Part shown: piece by piece, positions 1-5,378 of the stretch
How positions within the stretch are numbered: position 1 is the first letter of the stretch
Layout of the letters: each line of letters opens with the position of its first letter
Assembly (NCBI GenBank): GCA_903922745.1
Contig: CAIXVA010000098.1
Location: 1-8,575 of the forward strand
Direction of reading: 5' to 3'
Length of the DNA stretch: 8,575 nt
From: an uncultured Actinomycetes bacterium
GTDB lineage: Bacteria > Actinomycetota > Actinomycetes > Nanopelagicales > Nanopelagicaceae
Notes under the pieces: generated by a model
What the model was told of the DNA's origin: nothing
Databases searched by the model: none
What the model saw: the letters and a program-made list of their open reading frames with translations, nothing else
Translations under genes and position numbers: made by a program

Positions 1-348
1 AACTGGATTAATCCCTAATTCACGCAGACAAGGCAGGTCTTGCGTACTTGCGTGCAAAATGACTTCATCAGTATTCACCAATGTATTTAACTGAGCAAAG
101 AGTTCGTGACCAGGGCCAAAAGGAATTGGGTCAATCAGGTGTAAACCACCATTTGTTCTTTTGATCTGGATCAAATATGCACGGGCGCTGTATCTAAATC
201 CTGAAGCACGCTCAGCATCAACGGCAAATGGACCATTACCTTGTGCTAATTGGGTCAGTGCATCCTTAAAACTGGATTCAGTATCAATTACTGGTGGCGT
301 TCCCTCGGCAGGCTGCAGTAAAGGTACAACGATAATTTCTTCGGTCAT
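1..348 (-). CDS. rnd: Ribonuclease D (3'-5' exoribonuclease), N-terminal part, cut by the left window edge
   Basis: The visible 116 residues carry the N-terminal half of a DEDD-family 3'-5' exonuclease domain. Exo I is FAVDAERASGFRYS with metal ligands Asp44 and Glu46, and Exo II is HASTQDLPCL with Asp104. The sequence DAERASGFRYSARAYLIQ is characteristic of actinobacterial RNase D, which trims 3' ends of tRNA precursors and other structured RNAs in the cytoplasm. The rest of the exonuclease domain and any HRDC domain lie outside the window. The ATG at 348 begins 2 nt after the DUF3000 stop codon and has no clear Shine-Dalgarno sequence, so translation is probably coupled to that gene. Identification is firm; the length of the full protein is unknown. 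Confidence 0.93.
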   Translation of the reverse strand, partial: MTEEIIVVPLLQPAEGTPPVIDTESSFKDALTQLAQGNGPFAVDAERASGFRYSARAYLIQIKRTNGGLHLIDPIPFGPGHELFAQLNTLVNTDEVILHASTQDLPCLRELGINPV

Positions 349-350
349 GA

Positions 351-929
351 TTATTGTCGGCGCGCAGATGAAATGGCAGAGACGCCTTCAGGAACCGGCG
401 GTAATCCTGCAACCTCTGAAATTAAGTTGCACCAACTTTCAATATGTTTCATTAACTCTTGTGGCTCGGTGATGATGGGTGTCCACGAGGCACGGATTTC
501 AATTTCGGCGTCATCATTGCGAGGTGACAATTTGCCAAACGATGCGCTGGATACACGAGTAACGGTGCCGCTGGGCGCATTAAAAACACATTGATTTCTT
601 TCTAACGATTCTAGAAACCAGCTCCAGCCAACTTCAGGTAATAATGGATCCTCTTGCATCACTGGATCTACATCCGCGCTAACAAAGGTAACGCATCGAA
701 ATTCGCCATCCCATGTCGCTTGCCCACCTGGTTCGTGCAATAGAACGAAGCGACCATTTGCAACCTCGTCCTCTTCATCAGCTAAAAGGCCATTGGAGAC
801 ATCGGCAGAGAATGCAAAAGAGTATGTTGCTAATTTTTGAGGGGCGGGGACTTCGATGAGAGAAACTTCTGCCCGCGGTGTAAAGGTACGAAGATGATCG
901 ACTAATCTCTCAAAAGCATTCGCATCCAC
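351..929 (-). CDS. DUF3000 domain-containing protein
   Basis: This 192-residue protein matches the actinobacterial DUF3000 family along its whole length; its biochemical role is unknown. Recognisable family segments are EVPAPQKLATYSFAFSADV (about residues 26-44), GRFVLLHEPGGQATWDGEFR (59-78), DPLLPEVGWSWF (94-105), APSGTVTRVSSASFG (118-132), AEIEIRASWTP (141-151) and GLPPVPEGVS (175-184). It is soluble, with no signal peptide or membrane segment. The neighbouring RNase D gene is also its usual neighbour in other actinobacteria, as I recall, which hints at an RNA-related role; this is inference. The GTG at 929 is chosen because a TATCCT box ends exactly 6 nt upstream, as expected for a leaderless message. 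The GAGG before it is only 2 nt away, too close to act as a ribosome binding site. An in-frame stop lies about 40 nt upstream. Confidence 0.9.
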   Translation of the reverse strand: MDANAFERLVDHLRTFTPRAEVSLIEVPAPQKLATYSFAFSADVSNGLLADEEDEVANGRFVLLHEPGGQATWDGEFRCVTFVSADVDPVMQEDPLLPEVGWSWFLESLERNQCVFNAPSGTVTRVSSASFGKLSPRNDDAEIEIRASWTPIITEPQELMKHIESWCNLISEVAGLPPVPEGVSAISSARRQ

Positions 930-935
930 TACCTC

Positions 936-941
936 AGGATA
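936..941 (-). promoter_or_regulatory. Probable leaderless -10 box (TATCCT) for the DUF3000-rnd operon
   Basis: On the minus strand TATCCT is followed by six bases (GAGGTA) and then the GTG start at 929. This spacing puts transcription start at or next to the start codon. No convincing -35 element was found at 17-18 nt. The box lies in a 60-bp divergent spacer shared with the EamA gene. Confidence 0.55.
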
Positions 942-977
942 AAGAATTAATGCAGCGTTTTATGGGAGGCGGGGCTG

Positions 978-983
978 TAACCT
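978..983 (+). promoter_or_regulatory. Probable leaderless -10 box (TAACCT) for the EamA transporter
   Basis: TAACCT is followed by TGCTCA and the ATG at 990, a 6-nt gap typical of leaderless actinobacterial transcripts. Its TAA is also the in-frame stop that excludes any upstream start. The nearest purine-rich GGGAGG (964-969) is 20 nt from the ATG, too far for a ribosome binding site. The extended core TAACCTTGC is nearly repeated before the C40 and SRPBCC genes. Confidence 0.6.
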
Positions 984-989
984 TGCTCA

Positions 990-1829
990 ATGGCTTCGCT
1001 GTTGGCGTTACTTTCAAGTGCGATGTGGGGGACCTCAGATTTTTTTGCAGGCCGTCTCAGTAAGAAACATCATCCCTTTGCCGTCCTTGGTTTTTCTCAA
1101 GTTATTGGACTTATTGTTGGAATTTTGATTGTTCTGGTTTCAGGTGATTGGAATGGCAAAGTTCTGGGCTTTGATGGATTCCTGATTCCCGGAGTATTAG
1201 CTGGGTTTTTCGGGTATATCGGGCTTGCTTGTTTATATGAAGGTTTATCAACTGGTCGGATGGGAGTTGTTTCGCCTATCAGCTCGATGAGCGCCGTCAT
1301 TCCATTGGCTTATGCGTTAGTCAATGGAGATGCACTGTCGACAATCACCTCAATTGGAATTGTCGTTGCATTAATTGGTGTTTTTTGTGCAAGCGGTCCA
1401 GAACTTTCAAATGGTTTACCGCTTAAACCGCTAATGCTTGCCTTAGGAGCAGCTGCTGGTTTTGGATGTGCCCTCACTTTTATTTCAATCGGATCCCAAA
1501 GTAGCGCTCTTCTCACAATGGTTTCCATGAGAGCTGCAACGTTTTTTGTAACCTTTGCACTTGCAATCAAGTATAAAACCACAGGAAATTTTTCAAAGCA
1601 GGAAATGCCCGCATTAATCTTTATTGGAGCTGCAGATTTTCTTGCCAATTTATTACTAGGAATTGCCTGCACAAAGGGATTGGTGTCAGTGGCTATGGTG
1701 TTTGGTTCTTTGTATCCAATTGCTACCGCACTACTAGCCTTCAAGTTTTTGAAGGAAAGGCTGCACACAATTCAGTATGTCGGAATCGCCTTGGCAGTAA
1801 CCGGTGTTTCTATTATTTCAGCTTTTTAG
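990..1829 (+). CDS. EamA/DMT-family membrane transporter
   Basis: This 279-residue, very hydrophobic protein fits the drug/metabolite transporter superfamily, with about ten predicted transmembrane helices in two repeated halves of five. Helices are judged by eye at about 2-20, 31-50, 64-84, 90-110, 118-134, 147-168, 173-194, 207-226, 231-250 and 259-278. Family marks are the start LLSSAMWGTSDFFAGRLSKK, the fourth-helix region VSPISSMSAVIPLAYAL with the following linker, and the C-terminal half motif VAMVFGSLYPIATALLAFKFLKERL (described, about 231-255), the usual EamA ending with a glutamate in helix 9/10. It would sit in the cytoplasmic membrane; the substrate cannot be read from sequence, and DMT members move amino acids, nucleosides, sugars or drugs. 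The start at 990 is fixed by an in-frame stop at 978-980. The 3' end overlaps the convergent pyrimidine reductase gene by 4 nt. Confidence 0.88.
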   Translation: MASLLALLSSAMWGTSDFFAGRLSKKHHPFAVLGFSQVIGLIVGILIVLVSGDWNGKVLGFDGFLIPGVLAGFFGYIGLACLYEGLSTGRMGVVSPISSMSAVIPLAYALVNGDALSTITSIGIVVALIGVFCASGPELSNGLPLKPLMLALGAAAGFGCALTFISIGSQSSALLTMVSMRAATFFVTFALAIKYKTTGNFSKQEMPALIFIGAADFLANLLLGIACTKGLVSVAMVFGSLYPIATALLAFKFLKERLHTIQYVGIALAVTGVSIISAF

Positions 1830-2317
1830 TTGTGGGCTGAATAGAAATAGGTTCCTTCAACTTCGCGCGATTGGCAATGAGCAAATTTTGCGATCAGTGC
1901 TTTCCAATCAATTCTGCCATCGCCCCCAGTTGCGGGAGTGACACTGAGTTCAAGTTGATCAATGACGCCATGATCAATGAGTTCATCGATCATTGATATT
2001 CCACCCTCGATTAAAATCTTCTCGCCAAATTGTGTGCGGGCTTTTTTAACTGCTTCAACCGGGGAACAGTTCCAGAACAGTGCCAAATGGTTGCCTTGGA
2101 CAGGATTTACAAGTGAGCGTGAAATCACCACTAGCGGCACAGGAGTTCGGTTATACGGTTCATGGCGGGCTGTATTGCCACCAACAATGATGCAATCAAC
2201 TTCACGGCGGCGTTGCAGAAATACCTGACGATCGGCTGCCGAACTAATCCCAGCGGAACGGCTTTCTTGTGAGGTTGAGCCATCGGCCCCAACCACAAGA
2301 GTCGCAACGATGCTCAC
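1826..2317 (-). CDS. RibD C-terminal-type pyrimidine reductase family protein (dihydrofolate reductase-like fold)
   Basis: The 163-residue product resembles the reductase (RibD-C) domain, which in riboflavin synthesis uses NADPH to reduce the ribosyl side chain of 5-amino-6-ribosylamino-uracil phosphate. Visible motifs are VVGADGSTS (8-16, the strand plus DG turn), IIVGGNTARHEPY (43-55), ILIEGGISMIDELI (101-114, the EGG nucleotide-binding motif) and SVTPATGGDGRID (125-137). No deaminase domain is present. At 163 residues it is clearly shorter than stand-alone members, usually about 220-250, so loops are trimmed. Its true substrate is uncertain: stand-alone members in actinobacteria are often not in the rib operon, and no other riboflavin gene is present here. 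GTG at 2317 is the only usual start codon between an in-frame upstream TAG and the conserved first strand. It is probably leaderless, with a weak box AATAAT 7 nt upstream. Confidence 0.82.
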   Translation of the reverse strand: MSIVATLVVGADGSTSQESRSAGISSAADRQVFLQRRREVDCIIVGGNTARHEPYNRTPVPLVVISRSLVNPVQGNHLALFWNCSPVEAVKKARTQFGEKILIEGGISMIDELIDHGVIDQLELSVTPATGGDGRIDWKALIAKFAHCQSREVEGTYFYSAHN

Positions 2318-2324
2318 ACCGGCA

Positions 2325-2330
2325 ATTATT
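2325..2330 (-). promoter_or_regulatory. Possible -10 box (AATAAT) for the pyrimidine reductase gene
   Basis: On the minus strand AATAAT, matching TATAAT at five of six positions, lies 7 nt before the GTG at 2317. The spacing fits a leaderless start, and no Shine-Dalgarno sequence is visible. There is no clear -35 element. This is weaker than the other boxes in the window, because the first T of TANNNT is missing. Confidence 0.35.
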
Positions 2331-2363
2331 GCCTACACCCCGCTACTTCACTTCGATAATCTG

Positions 2364-2468
2364 TCAGTGGCAGCCTTTACATTTATTTCCATGATCATCG
2401 ATTGCAACAAATGCACCATGGCTACGATCGCATGTAATACATGTGTCGTTGCCTTTTTCCTCGAACCC
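2364..2468 (-). pseudogene. Candidate zinc-ribbon small protein or its remnant (no start codon visible)
   Basis: The minus strand is open for 34 codons ending in TGA, 46 nt upstream of the pyrimidine reductase start. It encodes CITCDRSHGAF followed by VAIDDHGNKCKGCH, that is CxxC-x16-CxxCH, the spacing of a zinc ribbon with a beta-hairpin between the cysteine pairs. Codon choice is similar to the neighbouring genes. However, the stretch has no ATG, GTG, TTG or CTG before the first cysteine and is closed upstream by TGA at 2469-2471. The next frame has a GTG (MRADSVASLISAEGS), and one extra A in the A5 run (plus-strand t2454-t2458) would join it to the ribbon to give about 47 residues. It could be a frameshifted gene, a sequencing error or chance. 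No function is proposed. Confidence 0.25.
2421..2452. repeat. Imperfect 32-bp dyad symmetry
   Basis: The core CATGTA-A-TACATG (2431-2443) is a perfect inverted repeat around one base. It is flanked by ACGA (2424-2427) and TCGT (2446-2449), and by GC at both ends. On the plus strand it is followed by a T5 run (2454-2458). It could be an operator or a weak hairpin. With a workable loop the uninterrupted stem is only 5 bp, so I do not call a terminator. Confidence 0.35.
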
Positions 2469-2471
2469 TCA

Positions 2472-2483
2472 GCTGATATCAGC
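2472..2483. repeat. Perfect 12-bp palindrome (GCTGATATCAGC)
   Basis: GCTGATATCAGC is fully self-complementary without a spacer, so it is better suited to binding a dimeric protein than to forming an RNA hairpin. It lies 20 bp from the dyad at 2421-2452 and about 120 bp upstream of the C40 -35 box. Chance occurrence cannot be excluded. Confidence 0.3.
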
Positions 2484-2602
2484 GACGCAACACTGTCGGC
2501 TCTCACCGTTCTTGCCGATAGTGGATTAACCCCACCGCTTCAGTTTGACGCTCGTGGGGCGTAGTTCCCTCTGAATTCACAGCCTGAAAGAGCGGTATGA
2601 GG

Positions 2603-2632
2603 TTGAGATAGGGGTCTAGGCGCGGTTAGCCT
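2603..2632 (+). promoter_or_regulatory. Promoter of the C40 peptidase-glycosyltransferase unit (TTGAGA - 18 nt - TAGCCT)
   Basis: TTGAGA at 2603-2608 matches the -35 consensus TTGACA at five positions. It is followed by an 18-nt spacer and TAGCCT at 2627-2632. The box ends 7 nt before the ATG at 2640, so the message should be leaderless; no Shine-Dalgarno sequence lies before the ATG. This is the most complete promoter in the window. Confidence 0.65.
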
Positions 2633-2639
2633 TGCACCC

Positions 2640-3659
2640 ATGTCTTTTTCCCTGCGCCAATTTTCCCTGCGCCTAGTTGTAGTTCTGGCGATGGTTGCTG
2701 GAGTCATTGCGCCTGTCTCGGCACACGCCGCCCAAAGTTTGGCTCAGGTTCAAGCCAAGGTTCGCCAATTAGAAGAGGAAGCGACAACGGCTGCTGAAGG
2801 CGCCCAAGAAGCAAAGGTTAAGTTAGCCGGGCTGACCAAGACACTCAATGGCATAAAGGCTAAGGCTGAGATTCAAGGTCAAACGGTTTCAACTCTTCAA
2901 AGATCATTAGGAACGATTGCGATCGAACAATATAAATCCGGAGGATTTGGCCAAAGCTTTGAATTACTTTTTTCCAGTGATCCAACGCTGTACCTCTCAT
3001 CTGCAGGAGCTTTAGATGCGATCACTCGTAGAAAATCTGCACAGCTAAGAAAATTTGAAGCAGCTCAGCAACGATTAAATGCGACAACATTGACGGTCAA
3101 CGACAAAATTGCGTTAGTAGCTGCGGCCCAGAAAAAGTTAGCAGCACAGTCTGCAATTGCTCAAAGCAAGTTAGCAGAGGCCGAACAACTTCTATCAAAG
3201 CTTACTAAAGCCGAACGTGAACGATTGGCCAAATTAGCCGAGGATCAAGAAAACGCGGATCAAGCATCGTCATTGGAAGCTGCAAAGAGCGCCAATGGTG
3301 TTTCAGGTCGAGCCGGTCTTGCGCTTAAATATGCATTGAAGCAAATTGGTGATCGATATGTCTTTGGAGCCGCAGGCATGGTGACATGGGATTGCTCAGG
3401 TTTAACGATGCGTGCATACGAATCAGCTGGCGTTTCTTTGCCGCACTCATCTGCCGCGCAGTCTCGGATGGGTAAAAAAGTATCGCTGAGTTCATTGAAG
3501 CCAGGTGATCTTCTGTTCTTTGGTCGCCCTGTGTCTCACGTCGGTATTTACTTGGGCGGAGGAAAAATGGTGCATGCACCTCGATCGGGTTCTCGAGTGA
3601 AGGTGGCAGAAAGCGGTTCTCTTGGTAGCAAACGATTGGTTGGAGCACGCCGTTTCTAG
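2640..3659 (+). CDS. Secreted NlpC/P60 (C40) peptidoglycan endopeptidase with coiled-coil N-terminal region
   Basis: The 339-residue protein begins with a Sec signal peptide: RQFSLRLVVVLAMVAG forms the basic and hydrophobic parts, with probable cleavage after AHA at residue 30. Residues 31-215 are rich in Ala, Lys, Glu, Gln and Leu and form long helices of coiled-coil type, like the regulatory region of RipA-type hydrolases. Residues about 227-339 are the NlpC/P60 domain. It has catalytic Cys252 in WDCSGLTMRAY, His300 in PVSHVGIYLGG and a third catalytic His312 in MVHAPRSGS, so it looks active. Such enzymes cut peptide stems of peptidoglycan outside the membrane during division or growth. Homologues (Rv2190c in M. 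tuberculosis, from memory) stand beside pimB'. The start is supported by the promoter box. The 3' end overlaps the glycosyltransferase frame. Confidence 0.92.
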   Translation: MSFSLRQFSLRLVVVLAMVAGVIAPVSAHAAQSLAQVQAKVRQLEEEATTAAEGAQEAKVKLAGLTKTLNGIKAKAEIQGQTVSTLQRSLGTIAIEQYKSGGFGQSFELLFSSDPTLYLSSAGALDAITRRKSAQLRKFEAAQQRLNATTLTVNDKIALVAAAQKKLAAQSAIAQSKLAEAEQLLSKLTKAERERLAKLAEDQENADQASSLEAAKSANGVSGRAGLALKYALKQIGDRYVFGAAGMVTWDCSGLTMRAYESAGVSLPHSSAAQSRMGKKVSLSSLKPGDLLFFGRPVSHVGIYLGGGKMVHAPRSGSRVKVAESGSLGSKRLVGARRF

Positions 3660-4791
3660 TCCAGTCCTCTTTGTCACCAATGACTTTGGTCCACGAGCAG
3701 GCGGGATAGAAACTTTCGTCATTGGGTTGATCCAACGTCGCCCTCATGGCCAAACGATTGTCTATACATCGGCGCAAGAAAACTCAGAACTATATGACGC
3801 CGATTGGTTAGCCAATTATGGAGTCCGCGTAATTAGAGATCGAGCAAAGATTCTGTTACCAACACCAAGGGTTTCATCACAATTGAAGAAAATAATTCGC
3901 GATCAAAGAATTACAACAGCAGCATTCGGAGCTGCCGCGCCATTAGGCCTGTTAGCTGCTGGCATGAAGCGAGCTGGGGTTGTGCGCACAGTTGCCCTGA
4001 CCCATGGGCATGAAGTGTGGTGGGCGAAAGTTTTTCCATTCAAGCTTTTGTTGCGCCGAATTGGTTCGACAGTTGACGTACTTACATATTTGGGAGATTT
4101 CACTCGCAAGGCAATTGCAAAAGGTTTAAGCGACAAAGCCCAACGTTCTATGGTCAAAATTGCACCAGGGATTGATGTGAATCATTTCATTCCAACTGAT
4201 GCATCAAAACTTCGAAAGTCGCTGGGGCTGTCGGATAAAAAAGTTATTGTCTCTGTTGGACGATTGGTTCATCGCAAGGGCCAAGATCATTTAATTGAAG
4301 CTATGCCCGCAATTCTTAAAGCAGTGCCCACCGCACATTTGCTGTTGGTTGGACAAGGTCCTTATCGCGAGTATCTGCAAAAGTTAGTGACGAAGTATGG
4401 GCTTGAAGATTCAGTGACTTTCATTGGCAGAATTCACTACGCAGAGCTTCCACAGTACATATGCGTCGGAGATATTTTTGCCATGCCCAGCCGTTCACGA
4501 TTAATGGGCCTTGAAGTAGAAGGACTTGGGATTGTTTATCTTGAAGCTAGTTCGTGTGGATTACCAGTGCTTGCAGGAAGTTCAGGTGGAGCACCCGATG
4601 CTGTACTGGAGAGCGAAACAGGTTTAGTTGTTGATGGAACCGACAATAAACAAATCGCAGCTGCTGCAGTTGAGCTTCTAACTAACTCTGATTTGGCTAA
4701 AAGAATGGGTATTGCTGGGCGTCAGTGGATTATCGATAACTGGCGTTGGGAAATATGGTCAAAGGATTTTGAAGATTTATTAGGTAAGTAG
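3640..4791 (+). CDS. pimB: PimB'-type GT4 mannosyltransferase (GDP-Man-dependent phosphatidylinositol mannoside synthesis)
   Basis: With the TTG at 3640 this is a 383-residue GT-B glycosyltransferase of family GT4. The N-terminal VLFVTNDFGPRAGGIETF has the glycine-rich acceptor-side loop. VALTHGHEVWW follows, then the donor domain: IAPGIDVNHF, VSVGRLVHRKGQDHL (Arg208, Lys213), LLLVGQGPYREYLQKL and the EX7E motif EGLGIVYLE (Glu294, Glu302), within RSRLMGLEVEGLGIVYLEA and then SGGAPDAV. This block is characteristic of PimB', which adds the second mannose to phosphatidylinositol mannoside at the inner membrane face; gene order agrees. The start is unsure. The frame has no ATG, and TTG at 3640 (20-nt overlap with the C40 gene) or TTG at 3622 (38-nt overlap) are the options. 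I prefer 3640 because family members begin a few residues before the first strand. Neither has a good Shine-Dalgarno sequence, so translation is probably coupled to the C40 gene. The 3' end overlaps the convergent regulator gene by 12 nt. Confidence 0.9.
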   Translation: MEHAVSSPVLFVTNDFGPRAGGIETFVIGLIQRRPHGQTIVYTSAQENSELYDADWLANYGVRVIRDRAKILLPTPRVSSQLKKIIRDQRITTAAFGAAAPLGLLAAGMKRAGVVRTVALTHGHEVWWAKVFPFKLLLRRIGSTVDVLTYLGDFTRKAIAKGLSDKAQRSMVKIAPGIDVNHFIPTDASKLRKSLGLSDKKVIVSVGRLVHRKGQDHLIEAMPAILKAVPTAHLLLVGQGPYREYLQKLVTKYGLEDSVTFIGRIHYAELPQYICVGDIFAMPSRSRLMGLEVEGLGIVYLEASSCGLPVLAGSSGGAPDAVLESETGLVVDGTDNKQIAAAAVELLTNSDLAKRMGIAGRQWIIDNWRWEIWSKDFEDLLGK

Positions 4792-5376
4792 CCCAAGTTC
4801 GCGAGCAATTGTTAAGGCTTGAACCCGATTTCCTGCTTTCAATTTGCGCAGAATAGATGAGACATGGGTTTTCACTGTTGAAACAGAAATAAATAGATTC
4901 GCTGCAATTGCAGTGTTACTTAATCCAAGGCTGATTGACTGCAATACATCAATTTCTCTGGCGCTAAGTCCAATGTCGGTATCTGAGGTATAAATATGCT
5001 TGCTGCTAAACGATGTTGGGCTAGAAACTGCAAAATCAATGGCCGCAATCAGGTCGGTTAGGGGAGCGGACTTAACAATGAAGGCATTGGCACCGGCTCG
5101 CTGTGCAGCACGGACATAATCGGCAGAATCATTTAATGTCAGTATCACTATTGCAGTTGTTGGCGAAACTCTGCGAGACCAAGTGACCAAATCAAACCCA
5201 GATCCGTCTGGAAGATTTATATCAACGATAATTAGATCTGGATTTGTTTTGGCCATGAAAGCTTGTGCCTCATTGATCGATCCTGCCTCAGCAACAACGC
5301 TGTGGCCATGTGCTTGAATCGCCGATTTTAACCCGTGCCGTACAACGGCATGGTCGTCGACGATCAGGACCTTCAT
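4780..5376 (-). CDS. NarL/LuxR-family two-component response regulator
   Basis: The 198-residue product has a receiver domain (about 1-118) and a LuxR-type helix-turn-helix (about 137-193). Receiver residues are complete: acidic pair Asp7-Asp8 in IVDDHAVVRHGL, phosphoacceptor Asp52 in IIVDINLPDGSGF, Thr80 in ILTLND and Lys102 in FIVKSAP. The output domain shows LSAREIDVLQSISLGLSNTAIA and SVSTVKTHVSSILRKL, the usual GerE pattern. It should bind DNA as a dimer after phosphorylation by the kinase encoded just upstream. The ATG at 5376 is preferred: GGAAAGG (5382-5388) stands 5 nt upstream and MKVLIVDDH is a typical receiver start. GTG at 5382 would overlap the kinase stop and add two residues. 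It may correspond to MacR of the actinobacterial MacRS system, which lies in a related neighbourhood in Streptomyces; this rests on memory and is tentative. Confidence 0.92.
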   Translation of the reverse strand: MKVLIVDDHAVVRHGLKSAIQAHGHSVVAEAGSINEAQAFMAKTNPDLIIVDINLPDGSGFDLVTWSRRVSPTTAIVILTLNDSADYVRAAQRAGANAFIVKSAPLTDLIAAIDFAVSSPTSFSSKHIYTSDTDIGLSAREIDVLQSISLGLSNTAIAANLFISVSTVKTHVSSILRKLKAGNRVQALTIARELGLLT

Positions 5377-5378
5377 TG

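Larger units (their letters stand above)
2318..2639. other. Longest stretch without a confident gene (322 bp), between the pyrimidine reductase and C40 genes
   Basis: The pyrimidine reductase reads leftward from this region and the C40 gene reads rightward. It holds a strong C40 promoter at its right end, two dyad symmetries (2421-2452 and 2472-2483) and a 34-codon minus-strand open stretch with a zinc-ribbon pattern. A plus-strand open frame of 84 codons (2310-2564) also crosses it, but it has no ribosome binding site or -10 box and overlaps the reductase start, so I do not call it. In a genome with 2-nt spacers and overlapping genes, 322 unassigned bases stand out. It may hold a decayed small gene, a small RNA or operators. 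Confidence 0.6.

Noticed and set aside
161..472. Plus-strand 103-codon frame over rnd and DUF3000
   Set aside because: It covers the exonuclease motifs of RNase D on the other strand and has no start signal; a shadow frame.
1310..1768. Minus-strand 152-codon frame inside the transporter gene
   Set aside because: It lies wholly opposite a convincing membrane protein with clear helices; its sequence is the usual low-quality mirror of such a gene.
2421..2458. Rho-independent terminator from the dyad plus T5 run
   Set aside because: With a possible loop the unbroken stem is about 5 bp and AT-rich, and no plus-strand gene ends just upstream. Kept only as a speculative alternative.
2364..2520. 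Read-through of the TGA at 2469-2471 as selenocysteine to extend the zinc-ribbon frame
   Set aside because: The extended frame also lacks a start and soon meets TAA; no SECIS-like hairpin follows the TGA.
2310..2564. Plus-strand open frame of 84 codons with a CxxC-like start and a helix-like C-terminus
   Set aside because: It overlaps the start of the reductase gene, has no ribosome binding site or -10 box before its ATGs (2310 or 2418), and has no recognised homologue. It could still be real from 2418, but the support is weaker than chance-level for this window.
2485..2639. A cyclic di-AMP (ydaO-type) riboswitch before the NlpC/P60 gene, as found in some actinobacteria
   Set aside because: The promoter places transcription start at the ATG, leaving no leader, and no matching conserved segments were seen.
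3325..3777. Minus-strand 150-codon frame across the end of the C40 gene and start of the mannosyltransferase
   Set aside because: Both plus-strand genes have intact catalytic motifs there. The minus frame shows no domain.
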